A stretch of 64,000 nucleotides of DNA, from NCBI GenBank assembly GCA_041918155.1, contig JAYRWH010000078.1, positions 1-64,000 of the forward strand, read 5' to 3'. Source of the DNA: UBA668 sp041918155 (GTDB lineage: Bacteria > Actinomycetota > Acidimicrobiia > Acidimicrobiales > Ilumatobacteraceae). The notes under the pieces were generated by a model. That model saw only the letters and a program-made list of their open reading frames with translations. It was not told the DNA's origin and ran no database searches. Positions 24,082 to 33,251 of this stretch are shown piece after piece. Position 1 is the stretch's first letter; the number at the start of each line of letters is the position of its first letter. The position numbers were made by a program, and so were the translations under genes.

Positions 24082-25194
24082 ATGAGCACGTTCTCCCCCG
24101 CCCACTTCGACGACCTCTGCAGCCGTGTCCAGCAGGAACTCGACAATGGCAATGTCACCGCCGCGCAGGTGGCCGTGGGGCTGAACGGCGAGGTCGTGGC
24201 TACCCAATCGTTCGGGACGGCTGACGACGACAGCCGGTTCCTCATCTACTCCGCCACCAAGCCGATGGTGGCGATGGCGCTGCTCGCCCACCTGGCCGAC
24301 GGCTCGCTCGACCTCACCGCGCCGGTCGCGCGCTACATCCCCGAGTTCGGCCACCATGGCAAGGCCGATGTCACCGTGCTGCAACTGCTGACGATGCAAG
24401 GCGGGTTCCCGCAGGCACCGATGGACCCCTTGCGCTGGGGTACGAGCGAGGGCCGCCGCGCCCAGTTCGCCGAGTGGAATCTGGAGTGGCCCGCGGGCAC
24501 ACGCACCGAGTACCACCCGATGACGGCCCACTTCGTGATCGCCGAATTGCTGGAGACGCTGACCGGCCGCGACTTCCTCGACATTGTGCACGAGCGGGTG
24601 GTGGCTCCCGCCGGCGTGCCGCGCGTGCTCGGCCCCGAGGTCGGCGAGGCAATCACGGTGAGGGCCTACGGCGCCTATCCCGACGACGATCTCACCGGCC
24701 TGGTCGACACATTCGGCCGCGCGGACCTCGTACCGAGCGCGACGGTGAGCCCCGAGGCGCTGTTGACCCTCAACGACCGCGGGATGCAGTTCGTGGGCCT
24801 GCCCGGCGGCGGCGCCATCGCCTCGGCCGCGCACATGGCCGCCATCTACCAGCACTTCCTGCACAACAACGACGGTGCCCTGCCCACCGACTGGCTGGCC
24901 GATGCCTTTGGCACGATCCGCAACGCGAGCATCAATGTCAGCGACGGGGTGCCCGCCAACCGCACGATCGCCGGCATCGTCGCGGGCAGCGACGGCTACC
25001 ACCTCCACCGCTGGTTCCCGCCTGCACCGCGGGCGTTCGGGCACACCGGCGCAGGCGGGCAGCTCACGTGGGCCGACCCGGCCAGCGGGCTCAGCTTCGC
25101 CTTTCTGCACGAGACGCTGCACCAAGACCCGCGGGTCGAGTTCCGTCGCGCAGCAGCACTCAACCACCTGGCGGTGGCGCTGGTGACAACCTGA
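24082..25194 (+). CDS. Beta-lactamase-fold serine hydrolase (class C/esterase type)
   Basis: A 370-residue protein without a signal peptide. SATK (Ser57, Lys60) is the SxxK catalytic motif of class C beta-lactamases, DD-peptidases and EstB-type esterases; GHTGAGG near residue 316 is the third motif. The second motif, normally YxN, reads YHP (Tyr144-Pro146), as in many esterase-like members. A cytoplasmic location and this motif argue for an esterase or amidase rather than antibiotic resistance. The rarD gene begins right after its stop. Confidence 0.82.
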   Translation: MSTFSPAHFDDLCSRVQQELDNGNVTAAQVAVGLNGEVVATQSFGTADDDSRFLIYSATKPMVAMALLAHLADGSLDLTAPVARYIPEFGHHGKADVTVLQLLTMQGGFPQAPMDPLRWGTSEGRRAQFAEWNLEWPAGTRTEYHPMTAHFVIAELLETLTGRDFLDIVHERVVAPAGVPRVLGPEVGEAITVRAYGAYPDDDLTGLVDTFGRADLVPSATVSPEALLTLNDRGMQFVGLPGGGAIASAAHMAAIYQHFLHNNDGALPTDWLADAFGTIRNASINVSDGVPANRTIAGIVAGSDGYHLHRWFPPAPRAFGHTGAGGQLTWADPASGLSFAFLHETLHQDPRVEFRRAAALNHLAVALVTT

Positions 25195-26091
25195 ATGGAC
25201 CCACATCATGAACAGGGCAAGGGGATCGTCGTCGGGTTCGTCACCTACGGCATCTGGGGCCTGCTCACCATCTACTGGAAGCAGCTCGAGCACTTCGATG
25301 CGTTCGAGCTGATCGGCTGGCGGATCATGTCCGCCGCGATCGTGATGACCGGCGTGCTCACGGTCAGCCACCGCTGGCGGAACGTGTGGGCGGTGGTCCG
25401 CGACCGGCGGGTGCTCGCCACGGTCGCCATTGCCGCGGTGTTCCTCACGGTGAACTGGACGTCATACGTGTGGGCCGTGGTGCACGACCACGTGCTCGAG
25501 ACGGCGCTCGGCTATTTCATCGCTCCGCTCTGCACGGTTACCGTCGGGGTGTTGGTGCTGCACGAGCGCCTGCGCCGGGCGCAGAAGGTCGCGCTCACCC
25601 TGGCCGTCGCCGCGGTCGTGGTGCTCACGATGTCCTACGGGCGAGTGCCCTGGCTCGCGCTCACGATCGCCGTCTCGTGGACCACCTACGCGTTCATCAA
25701 GAAGGGCATCTCCCTCGCTCCTATCGACAGCATGGCCAGCGAGTCGTTCGTGCTGCTCGTTCCCGCGCTCGTCGCCGTGTTCGTGTTCGCCGGCCGCTCG
25801 GGCAGCATCCCCAACTCGGCCACCGGCCCCCAGCTCGGTTTCGCCGCCGCGACCGGCATCGCCACGGTCATTCCGTTGATGATGTTCGCGTTCGCCGCCA
25901 AGCGGGTTCCACTGACGATCATCGGGCCGCTGCAGTACCTCGTGCCGTCGATCAACTTCACGATCGGCTGGTTGATCTACGACGAGCCGATGCCCGCCGA
26001 CCGCCTCGTCGGCTTCGCCCTCGTGTGGGTCGGGTTGGCCGTCCTCACCATCGACACCGCGGTGCGCGCCCGGCGGACACGGACGAGCTGA
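25195..26091 (+). CDS. rarD: RarD/EamA-family transporter
   Basis: A 298-residue membrane protein with about ten hydrophobic segments, opening GIVVGFVTYGIWGLLTIYWKQ as RarD proteins do, and containing WTTYAFIKKGI and GPLQYLVPSINF in the second EamA repeat. It belongs to the drug/metabolite transporter superfamily; substrate unknown. Its ATG follows the hydrolase TGA with no gap, so the two are cotranscribed and the hydrolase may act on the transported compound, which is inference only. Confidence 0.88.
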   Translation: MDPHHEQGKGIVVGFVTYGIWGLLTIYWKQLEHFDAFELIGWRIMSAAIVMTGVLTVSHRWRNVWAVVRDRRVLATVAIAAVFLTVNWTSYVWAVVHDHVLETALGYFIAPLCTVTVGVLVLHERLRRAQKVALTLAVAAVVVLTMSYGRVPWLALTIAVSWTTYAFIKKGISLAPIDSMASESFVLLVPALVAVFVFAGRSGSIPNSATGPQLGFAAATGIATVIPLMMFAFAAKRVPLTIIGPLQYLVPSINFTIGWLIYDEPMPADRLVGFALVWVGLAVLTIDTAVRARRTRTS

Positions 26092-26108
26092 ATCGATCTC
26101 CCAATCCT

Positions 26109-26164
26109 GCGTTCTTGTCATACGCCGACCACGGGGCTCCGTGGCCGGTGGGTGGCCAGAACCG
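26109..26164. repeat. 56-bp palindromic dispersed element, copy 1
   Basis: This stretch aligns without gaps to 44048-44103 at about 42 of 56 positions. Both begin GCGTTC.TGTCA.ACG, share TCCGTGG in the middle and end AGAACCG. The copy folds on itself: GTTCT near the left end pairs with AGAAC at the right, and CCACGG pairs with CCGTGG around GGCT in the centre. It lies between the rarD stop and a strong terminator. Confidence 0.65.
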
Positions 26165-26185
26165 GGAGAGAAGGCCCCGCACGCG

Positions 26186-26216
26186 GAACGGCCCGCCCCT
26201 GCGGGGCGGGCCGTTC
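26186..26216. terminator. Bidirectional hairpin between rarD and the ABC transporter genes
   Basis: GAACGGCCCGCCCC (26186-26199) and GGGGCGGGCCGTTC (26203-26216) are exact reverse complements, giving a 14-bp stem with a three-base loop. It sits between two convergent genes, 25 bases past the substrate-binding-protein stop. No T-tract on either side. Confidence 0.85.
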
Positions 26217-26241
26217 GCGGATTCAGTCAGCGCGCGAGCGG

Positions 26242-27624
26242 TCAGCTGCTCTCGAACTTGGTGACCAGTTCACCGATCTCGGTCCACGTCTGGGCCGTGG
26301 CGTCGTACTGCAGCACCTGCAGCGACTCCGCCGGGAACGCATCCTCAAGGCCGTTCGTCTTGTAGTGCACCCCGGCGCGGGCCAGGCTCGGCTCGTAGTC
26401 GAAGTTGCGGGCCGCGTTGATGATCGACGCCCGGGTGAGTCCCTCGGGCGACGCCTGCGCCTGCTTGATGATCGCAACCGTGACTTCGGCTGCCGACCAA
26501 CCCGCGGTGGCGGTCGTGACGAGATCGCCCTTGCCGAGGCTCTCCATGAAGTCGAGGTACGCCAGAACGTCGGGATCCGACGCGTTGGCCGGGTCGTTGA
26601 CGTCGATCAGCTGGTTGCTCGTGTAGATGCCGTCAGCGTTGGCTCCGGCCAAGTTGAGGATCAGCGAGCTGGCGCAGGTGTTGGTGACATAGGTGTACGG
26701 CTCCCAGCCAGCGGTCTGGGCCTTCTTCTCGGCGAGGGCGCCGAGGAAGCCGATGCAGCCGGCGCCGAGCGGCACGGCGATGATCGCCTCCGGGTTGGCG
26801 TCAGCGATGCTGGTGATCTGGCTCGCCGGCGGGGCACCGTCGGTGGGGTCGATGGTCTGCTCGGCCACGATCTCGAGGCCGAAATCAGCGGCCTCGGCCT
26901 TGATCGTGTCGGCGTACGACACACCGAAGTCGGTGTTCACGTAGAAGATGCCGATCGTCGTGACACCCTGATCCTTCAACGCCTGCATGTAGACACGCGA
27001 CTCGATGTCGTAGGGGATCATCTGGCCGGTGGTCCAGGGGTACTGCTCGGCTTCGGTGCCCCACGCCGGCAGGCCGGTGAGGTTGGCGAGCTGCGGGATG
27101 CACTCCTCGTTGAGGGTGCCGCGCACGGCGAGGTTGTTCGGCGAGCCGATGATCGCCGAGAACACCTGGGTGCCGTCGTCGAGCAGCTTCGACACCGCGC
27201 CGGGCGTCTGCTCGGCCGCGTACTGGTCGTCCTCCACGGACGCGCTGATCGTGACGTCGCCGAGTAGTCCCTGCTCATTGGCGTAGTCCATGTAGGCCAG
27301 CCAGCCGTCCTTCACCGGGGCGAACGCCTCGTCGGCAGACGTGTCGCCGGTGAGCGGCATGACCGAACCGATCTTGATCTCGCCCTCGATGACGGCGTTG
27401 GCCGCATCGGGATCGATGCAGTCATCGGTGTTGACAGCCCAGGCCTCGCCGACGGCGGCGGTGGTCTCGGTCGTGTCACCCGTGGTCTCGACGGTGGATT
27501 CACCCGTCGTCTCAGCGGTGGTGTCCGCCGTGGTGTCGTTGCTCTTCTCGTCGTCGCCGCAAGCGACCACCAGCAGCGCACTGCAGGTGAACGCGGCGAT
27601 CAAGCGCATGGACTTGCGTCGCAT
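26242..27624 (-). CDS. Branched-chain amino-acid-type ABC transporter substrate-binding lipoprotein
   Basis: A 460-residue lipoprotein (ALLVVACGDD, Cys22 region) with a long Thr/Glu-rich linker followed by a type I periplasmic-binding fold (IKIGSVMPLTGD-like start, SVEDDQYAAEQTPGAVSKLL, GIFYVNTDFGVSYADTIK). It belongs to the LivJ/LivK family, which binds branched-chain amino acids, but also amides, urea or aromatic compounds. It is the last gene of the transporter operon and has its own AGGGGGAGA site 7 bases before the ATG, allowing high expression as expected for a binding protein. Confidence 0.9.
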   Translation of the reverse strand: MRRKSMRLIAAFTCSALLVVACGDDEKSNDTTADTTAETTGESTVETTGDTTETTAAVGEAWAVNTDDCIDPDAANAVIEGEIKIGSVMPLTGDTSADEAFAPVKDGWLAYMDYANEQGLLGDVTISASVEDDQYAAEQTPGAVSKLLDDGTQVFSAIIGSPNNLAVRGTLNEECIPQLANLTGLPAWGTEAEQYPWTTGQMIPYDIESRVYMQALKDQGVTTIGIFYVNTDFGVSYADTIKAEAADFGLEIVAEQTIDPTDGAPPASQITSIADANPEAIIAVPLGAGCIGFLGALAEKKAQTAGWEPYTYVTNTCASSLILNLAGANADGIYTSNQLIDVNDPANASDPDVLAYLDFMESLGKGDLVTTATAGWSAAEVTVAIIKQAQASPEGLTRASIINAARNFDYEPSLARAGVHYKTNGLEDAFPAESLQVLQYDATAQTWTEIGELVTKFESS

Positions 27625-27672
27625 GTTCAGTCTCCCCCTTGGTAGGTACGTACCGGGCAGAACCCGGGTCAG

Positions 27673-28827
27673 TCAGGACTCGGCGGTAGCCGAATCCAGA
27701 TCTTTCACGTTACTCGTCCCGGCCGGTCTGGGCACGACGGTGACGAATCTGGCGATCGTCTGGCGCCACAGCCCCACGATCCCGAACGGGGCCATGAACA
27801 TCAGCCCGATCAGCGCGACAGCAAAGATGCCCATGCTGGGTGGCATGTCGGCCCAGCCGAGGAACGGCCGGAACACGGCCGGGATCTTGTCGGGTTCGGT
27901 CCACTCGCCGGTCTTCTCGTCGATCAACTGGTACACCGCAGCGCCAAGGATCGGGCCCCACAACGACCCCGAGCCGCCCACCACCATGATCACCAGCATC
28001 ACGATCGAACCGCTGACGGTGAGCATTGCCGTGTCTGGTGTGACGTTCCCGGTCTTGATCGCCAGCACCGAACCGGGCAAGGCACACATCGCGGCCGACA
28101 GACCGAACACGACGCCCTTCGTGACAGCCAGGTTCACCCCCATCACGGCTGCGGCCGTGCTGTTGTCGCGGATGGCGATCAGCGAGCGACCCATGCGGCT
28201 CTTCACGATTCCGCGGCAGACGAGGTAGACGAACACCACCACGAGCAGGGCGAGCCAGAAGTAGAACGGCTTCGAGTTCTGACCACGCAGGTTGCCCCAC
28301 GGGTTCCAGCCGAAGATCTCGAACGTCGGGCTGTTCTTGTCGAACTTGTAGCCGACGTCGGTGATGCCGCGTGCCCCTTCGGTGAGCCACTCCATCTTGC
28401 GCCACTTGATGAAGTTGGGGAACACGAGGCCGAGCGAGAGGGTGACGAGCGCGAGGTACACGCCCTTGATCCGCAGCGCCGGCAACGACACCAGTACGCC
28501 GACCACGAACGCCACCACGAACGCGATCGGCATCGACCACAACGGGCTCCAGCCCCAGCGCGAGACCCCGATCGCCGTTGTGTACACGCCCAGGCCGAGG
28601 AAGGCCGAGTGCCCGAGCGACAGCTGGCCGGTGTAGCCCACGAGCAGGTTCAGCGACATCGCCGCGGCCATCCACACCAGTGCGGTCGTGCACGTGTCGA
28701 CGAGGCTGTCGCTGGCGCTGGTCGGGACCCAAAGCACCAGCCACACGACAGCGGCAGCGGTGACCGCGCGGATCGCCCAGCTGGCGGGGCCGCCGGAGCG
28801 GATGGTGACGTGCAGCTTGCGGCTCAT
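27673..28827 (-). CDS. livM: ABC transporter permease, LivM type
   Basis: A 384-residue membrane protein with about ten hydrophobic segments. SLGHSAFLGLGVYT and the GMGRSLIAIRDNSTAAAVMG loop (here RMGRSLIAIRDN) are the LivM signatures, and VVGGSGSLWGPILGAAVYQL lies near the end. It forms the channel with LivH. ATGA overlap with livH. The 3' end is followed 48 bases later by the substrate-binding gene. Confidence 0.92.
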   Translation of the reverse strand: MSRKLHVTIRSGGPASWAIRAVTAAAVVWLVLWVPTSASDSLVDTCTTALVWMAAAMSLNLLVGYTGQLSLGHSAFLGLGVYTTAIGVSRWGWSPLWSMPIAFVVAFVVGVLVSLPALRIKGVYLALVTLSLGLVFPNFIKWRKMEWLTEGARGITDVGYKFDKNSPTFEIFGWNPWGNLRGQNSKPFYFWLALLVVVFVYLVCRGIVKSRMGRSLIAIRDNSTAAAVMGVNLAVTKGVVFGLSAAMCALPGSVLAIKTGNVTPDTAMLTVSGSIVMLVIMVVGGSGSLWGPILGAAVYQLIDEKTGEWTEPDKIPAVFRPFLGWADMPPSMGIFAVALIGLMFMAPFGIVGLWRQTIARFVTVVPRPAGTSNVKDLDSATAES

Positions 28828-29750
28828 ACCCGCTCCACTTTCGCCGTGCCGAACAGGCCGGACGGTCGCAGCAGCAACACCGCGAGGATGATGATGAACG
28901 AGACGCCGACCTTCATCGAGTCACCCACCCATTCATCGGCGTACCCGGCCACCATGTTCTGTACGACCCCGATGGTGAGGCCACCGAGAACGGCACCACC
29001 TGGGCTGTCGAAGCCACCAAGCGTCGCGGCGGCGGCGCCGTAGATGAACACCGTGAACATCAACCCGGTGTTGACATGGTTGGTGATACCGGCGAACACG
29101 ACACCGCCAAGGGCGCCGATCGAAGCGGCGATGCCCCAGCTCACCATCAGTACGCGGCTGACCTTGATGCCCACCAGCTTGGCGCTCTCCGCGTTGGAGG
29201 CGACCGCCCTCATCGCCAGGCCGAGCTTGGTGTAGTTGAACACCGCGAACAACAGCCCGGAGATCACAAGCACCAGGCCGAAGATGCACAGTCTGGCGAT
29301 CTTGATCTCGGCACCGAACACGCTGACGAAATCGTCGGGCTTGTTCGGGAACAGGCTGGGGTAGCCCGCCTGCTTGGTGCCCAGGGCAGGATTGGGCAGG
29401 TCCTGGCCGCCCCAGATCGCGCCGTCGAGCCAGTTGAGCAACTGGAACAGACCGATCGTGACGATGAACACCGCGAACGGCGATTTCTTGCCCACCGGCC
29501 GCACGAGCGCGACCTCGGTCGTGGCGCCGATGACGAACCCCACCAGCATGCCCATCAGCACGGCCGGGATCATCGGGATGCCCCACTCGCCGAACTGGAA
29601 CACGCAGTAGGTGCTGAACAGCGCCATCTCGCCCTGCGCGAAGTTGAGGTGGCCGGTGCCGCGATAGATGATCACCAGGCCGAGCGCGAGCAGCGCGTAC
29701 ACGCTGCCTTCGCTCAGGCCGTCGACGAGTCGTTGCAGGAACAGTTCCAT
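28824..29750 (-). CDS. livH: ABC transporter permease, LivH type
   Basis: A 308-residue permease with about eight membrane segments. The opening LVDGLSEGSVYALLALGLVI and the GHLNFAQGEMALFSTY stretch are LivH hallmarks, as is GLAMRAVASNAESAKLVGI, the cytoplasmic loop touching the ATPase. It overlaps livF by one base (TGATG) and livM by four. Confidence 0.92.
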   Translation of the reverse strand: MELFLQRLVDGLSEGSVYALLALGLVIIYRGTGHLNFAQGEMALFSTYCVFQFGEWGIPMIPAVLMGMLVGFVIGATTEVALVRPVGKKSPFAVFIVTIGLFQLLNWLDGAIWGGQDLPNPALGTKQAGYPSLFPNKPDDFVSVFGAEIKIARLCIFGLVLVISGLLFAVFNYTKLGLAMRAVASNAESAKLVGIKVSRVLMVSWGIAASIGALGGVVFAGITNHVNTGLMFTVFIYGAAAATLGGFDSPGGAVLGGLTIGVVQNMVAGYADEWVGDSMKVGVSFIIILAVLLLRPSGLFGTAKVERV

Positions 29751-30463
29751 CAGAACCCCAGGTACGCCTTGCGGATGGTGTCGTCAGCGCTGAGCTCGGC
29801 AGCGCTGCCGCTGGCCACGATGCGGCCGGTCTCGAGCAGGTAGACGCGGCTGGCCATGTGCATCGCCAGGTTGGCGTTCTGCTCCACCAGCAGCACGGAC
29901 AAGCCGTCTTCTCGATTGAGCCGCTCGATCACGCGGAACAGCTCTTGGGTGATGAGCGGCGCGAGGCCGAGGCTCGGCTCGTCGCAGAGCAACAACTTCG
30001 GACGGCTCATCAGCGCCCGGGCGATGGCGAGCATTTGCTGCTCGCCGCCGCTGAGCTGACCCGCACGCTGGTTGCGCCGCTCGGCGAGCCGCGGGAACAC
30101 GTCGTACCACTTGGCGATGTCGGCAGAGATCGTCGCGGCGTTGTCATGGCGGACATAGGCGCCGGCGTGCAGGTTGTCCTCCACCGACAGCTCGGGGAAC
30201 GTTCCCCGTCCCTGCGGCACCTGCGCCATTCCGGCGCGCACGATCGCGTCGGGAGCGGCCTTGTGGATGTCAACACCATCGAACTCGATCGCTCCCTCGT
30301 GCGGGATGACCCCGCTGAGCGCCCGGAGCGTGGTGGTCTTGCCCGCGCCGTTGGCACCGAGCATGACGACGATCTCCCCCTCGCCGACTTCCAGGTCGAT
30401 GCCGTGCAACACGGCAACGGGGCCGTAGCCCGCATCGAGCCCCCGCACCCTCAGTAGTGTCAC
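29750..30463 (-). CDS. livF: ABC transporter ATP-binding protein, LivF type
   Basis: A 237-residue ATPase with Walker A GANGAGKTT, signature LSGGEQQMLAIARAL and Walker B LLLCDEPSLGLAP, the last two in the form typical of LivF. It powers uptake together with LivG. Four-base overlap with livG and one-base overlap with livH indicate coupled translation. Confidence 0.93.
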   Translation of the reverse strand: MTLLRVRGLDAGYGPVAVLHGIDLEVGEGEIVVMLGANGAGKTTTLRALSGVIPHEGAIEFDGVDIHKAAPDAIVRAGMAQVPQGRGTFPELSVEDNLHAGAYVRHDNAATISADIAKWYDVFPRLAERRNQRAGQLSGGEQQMLAIARALMSRPKLLLCDEPSLGLAPLITQELFRVIERLNREDGLSVLLVEQNANLAMHMASRVYLLETGRIVASGSAAELSADDTIRKAYLGF

Positions 30464-31221
30464 AGCGTCGCCCCCAGATAGGCCTCGATCACCTTCGGGT
30501 CGTTCTGCACCTCAGCGGGCGTTCCCTCGGCGATCTTGCGGCCGAACTCCATCGCCACCACCCGGTCGCTGATGCTCATCACCATCGACATGTGGTGCTC
30601 GACGAGTAGCACGGTGAGGTTGAACTGCTCGCGGATGGAGCGCACGGTCTCGCCGAGCTCGTCGACCTCGCCGTGGGTGAGGCCGGCGGCAGGTTCGTCC
30701 ATCAGCAGGAAATTCGGCTTGGCGGCCAGGGCGCGGGCGATCTCCAGCCGCTTCAGCGTGCCGAACGGCAGCCCGGCGGCGGAGCGGAACGCATGGGCGC
30801 CGAGGCCCAGCTGATGCAACAGGTCGCCGGCGAAGTCGCGGGTGCGGTGGTTCTCCGCGGAAGCCCCAACACGCGAGATCGAGCGCAGGAAGCCCACCTT
30901 GCCATGGCTGTGGGCCCCGACCATCACGTTCTCGAGCAGCGACATCGTGGGGAACAGGGCCAGGTTCTGGAACGTCCGGGCGATGCCGAGCCGGGCGATG
31001 CCGTGGGCGGGCACGTCGAGCAGCTCGTGCCCTTGGTAGCGCACCGACCCCGATGTCGGCTGGTAGATGCGGCTGACGACATTGAACATCGTCGTCTTGC
31101 CGGCACCGTTCGGACCGATGAGGCCACAGATGTGGCCCTCCTCGATCGAGAACGACAGACCGTTCAGCGCGACGATGCCACCGAAGTTGACCGTCACTTC
31201 TTCCACGTCGAGCAACGCCAC
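30460..31221 (-). CDS. livG: ABC transporter ATP-binding protein, LivG type
   Basis: A 253-residue ATPase: Walker A GPNGAGKTTMFN, a long LivG-type insert before the signature region (FGTLKRLEIARALA), Walker B FLLMDEPAAGLTH. The signature is FGTLKRLE rather than LSGGQ-like, as seen in many LivG proteins. The start is GTG at 31221 with AAGGGGGAA eight bases upstream; the longer frame to 31254 has no such site. First gene of the transporter operon livG-F-H-M-binding protein. Confidence 0.92.
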   Translation of the reverse strand: MALLDVEEVTVNFGGIVALNGLSFSIEEGHICGLIGPNGAGKTTMFNVVSRIYQPTSGSVRYQGHELLDVPAHGIARLGIARTFQNLALFPTMSLLENVMVGAHSHGKVGFLRSISRVGASAENHRTRDFAGDLLHQLGLGAHAFRSAAGLPFGTLKRLEIARALAAKPNFLLMDEPAAGLTHGEVDELGETVRSIREQFNLTVLLVEHHMSMVMSISDRVVAMEFGRKIAEGTPAEVQNDPKVIEAYLGATL

Positions 31222-31260
31222 TCGCAGATTCCCCCTTCGCCCCGAAGTGCGCACACCGTA
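31222..31260 (-). promoter_or_regulatory. Promoter and leader of the liv operon
   Basis: Minus-strand TACGGT (31255-31260) gives a -10-like box about 34 bases before the livG start, with an AAGGGGGAA ribosome site between. Unlike most neighbours this mRNA has a short leader. A -35 is not obvious. Confidence 0.45.
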
Positions 31261-31287
31261 GCCGGTGCGCGGGCTGCCGTCGACGGT

Positions 31288-32124
31288 TCAGTCGTGCCAG
31301 TTGAGCGTGGCCCGCATCGCGGCGTCGAAGTCCTCGAAGCTCAACGCCCGTTTCGTCGCGCCGATCAGCTCGGCATCGCCGCCCACGAGATGGCGCATCA
31401 CACCGGGCTCCTCAGTGGCGGCGCGGTAGATCGCGTCGGCCACGAGTTGGGCCCCGACCTCGGCCCCGCCCGCCGGCTTCAGCGTGCCCTGGGCGGCCCG
31501 ATACCGCTGGAAACGGGCCCATTCAGGAGTCGCATCGGTCATTGCCTCCGCGTACACCGCGTTGGCGCCGAGAGCGGTGGTGAACTGCCCCGGCTCGATC
31601 ACCCGCACCCTCACGCCCTGCTGCGACAGCTCGAAGTGAAGGGCTTCGCTGAGCCCCTCGACCGCGTGCTTGCTCGCCGCATACAGGCCGCTATAGGGCG
31701 GGCCGACGATGCCGGCCACCGAGCCCACGTTGACGATCGTGCCGCCACCGTTGGCCAGCAGGTGGGGCACGATGGCCCGCGCGACGCGCACCACCCCGAA
31801 GACGTTCGTGTCGAACAGACGCTGCACCTCGTCATCGGAGACGAGGTGCACCGCACCGAACAGCTCCACACCGGCGTTGTTGACCACCACGTGCAACCGA
31901 CCGCACCCGGCGATCGCTGTGGCGATGGCCGACTGCACGCTCGCGTCGTCGCCGACGTCCAGCGCTACCTGAGTGATCTCCGGCCGCGCATTGAGCATGG
32001 CCGACTTCCCCGGCGTGCGCATGGTTGCGACCACCTGGTGGCCGTGGTCGGCGAAGGTGAGTGCGGCGAGCTCGCCGAAGCCGCTACTGCACCCCGTGAT
32101 GAGGACATTGAGTTGTTCGGGCAC
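31288..32124 (-). CDS. Short-chain dehydrogenase/reductase
   Basis: A 278-residue SDR. The cofactor motif is TGCSSGFGE (about 9-17), the NNAG motif is in VVVNNAGVELFG, and the catalytic set is in VGSVAGIVG with YAASKHAVEG. The length, GFGE motif and C-terminal part resemble classical SDRs of the retinol-dehydrogenase/17-beta-HSD-like group. Start GTG at 32124, seven bases after TACGGT, is preferred to the much longer frame to 32454, which runs through the divergent cyclase gene. Confidence 0.85.
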   Translation of the reverse strand: MPEQLNVLITGCSSGFGELAALTFADHGHQVVATMRTPGKSAMLNARPEITQVALDVGDDASVQSAIATAIAGCGRLHVVVNNAGVELFGAVHLVSDDEVQRLFDTNVFGVVRVARAIVPHLLANGGGTIVNVGSVAGIVGPPYSGLYAASKHAVEGLSEALHFELSQQGVRVRVIEPGQFTTALGANAVYAEAMTDATPEWARFQRYRAAQGTLKPAGGAEVGAQLVADAIYRAATEEPGVMRHLVGGDAELIGATKRALSFEDFDAAMRATLNWHD

Positions 32125-32158
32125 GGGCAGCACCGTACCCCTCGCTACTGTTCGCAAT
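32125..32158. promoter_or_regulatory. Divergent leaderless-type promoters of the SDR and the cyclase
   Basis: In a 34-base gap, minus-strand TACGGT (32132-32137) lies seven bases before the SDR GTG, and plus-strand TACTGT (32146-32151) lies seven bases before the cyclase GTG. The boxes are eight bases apart, so the polymerase footprints must clash. Confidence 0.55.
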
Positions 32159-33247
32159 GTGACCGACCTCGAACAGGACTGGATCGCCGCCGGCCTGTAC
32201 GACCCGCAGGCCTCCCGCGCGGACGAACGACTCGAACTGCTGCACTGGCTGCACGGGCATGGGGTCACCCTCGAGCAGATGATCGCCGGCTGCGCGGAGA
32301 ACCAACTGGGTTCGATCGTCGGCGACTCGATGCTGCGCCCGGGCCGCCGGCTGACGATCGACGACGTCGCCGCCGAGACCGGGCTCACGCCGCAACAGGT
32401 GGCCGAGATACGCCGCGGCAGCGGCTTCCCCGAGGCCGCCCCCGACGACCGCATCTACGTCGAGGACGATCTGGAGATGTTCCAGGCATTCAAAGCCGCC
32501 CTTGAGTTCTTCAGCCCCGGCGAATTGGTGCACTTCACGCGCGTGATCGGCAGCTCCCTGCGGCGGATCGCCGAGGCGGCCGGCGAGATGTTCCTGCGCG
32601 ATGTGGAGGCGCCGATGCAGGGGCAGTCCACCGAGCTCGACAAGGCCCAGGCCACGCTCGCCGGCATCCTGCTGGCGCGTGGAGCGACGGCGGTGTTCGA
32701 CCCGATGTTCCGCGCTCACCTGGAGATCTCGACGCGCACCACCCGCCAGGCGCGGGCCGGGATTCACGACTACGCGACAGTGCCGCTGACGATCGCGTTC
32801 GTGGACCTCAACGGCTTCACCACCCGCTCGGGCGAGGTCTCGCCCGAGGAGCTGCTTCAGCTCGTGATGTCGTTCGAGTCGACGGCCATCGATGTGGTCA
32901 GCGGACACGGCGGCCGCCTCATCAAGCTGATCGGCGACGAGGTGATGTTCACCACTGTCGATCCGACGGTCGCGTGCCACATCGCCGCCGAGATCATCGA
33001 CGGCGCACATGCCTGGGCCACGAGCGCCCGCGGGGGCATCGCCCACGGCCCGGTGCTGACCAGCGGTGGCGATGTGTACGGCGAGGTCGTCAACCTCGCG
33101 TCGCGCATCGCCGACATCGCGGTGCCCGGCGAGGTACTCGTCAACGAGGCCGTGATGTACAGCGCCGCGGAACTGCGGTTCGAGGCCGCCGGGCGCCGGC
33201 AGCTGAAGGGTTTCGCTGAGCCCGTACGGCTCTGGTCGGTGGTGTGA
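32159..33247 (+). CDS. Class III adenylate cyclase, Rv1264-like
   Basis: A 362-residue soluble cyclase making cAMP from ATP. The C-terminal catalytic domain has AFVDLNGFTTRSG near residue 213 (metal Asp), KLIGDEVMF near 257 (second metal Asp) and GEVVNLASRIADIA. The N-terminal 200 residues have a DERLELLHWLHGHGV region, an HTH-like ETGLTPQQVAEIRRG part and a long helical linker, matching the pH-responsive autoinhibitory domain of Mycobacterium tuberculosis Rv1264. pH control is inferred from that likeness. Ends four bases from the convergent oxidoreductase gene. Confidence 0.85.
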   Translation: MTDLEQDWIAAGLYDPQASRADERLELLHWLHGHGVTLEQMIAGCAENQLGSIVGDSMLRPGRRLTIDDVAAETGLTPQQVAEIRRGSGFPEAAPDDRIYVEDDLEMFQAFKAALEFFSPGELVHFTRVIGSSLRRIAEAAGEMFLRDVEAPMQGQSTELDKAQATLAGILLARGATAVFDPMFRAHLEISTRTTRQARAGIHDYATVPLTIAFVDLNGFTTRSGEVSPEELLQLVMSFESTAIDVVSGHGGRLIKLIGDEVMFTTVDPTVACHIAAEIIDGAHAWATSARGGIAHGPVLTSGGDVYGEVVNLASRIADIAVPGEVLVNEAVMYSAAELRFEAAGRRQLKGFAEPVRLWSVV

Positions 33248-33251
33248 GCCG

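Noticed and set aside
30673..32505. 610-residue open frame on the plus strand
   Set aside because: It is the mirror of livG and the SDR, and of the start of the cyclase gene; no conserved domain is seen.
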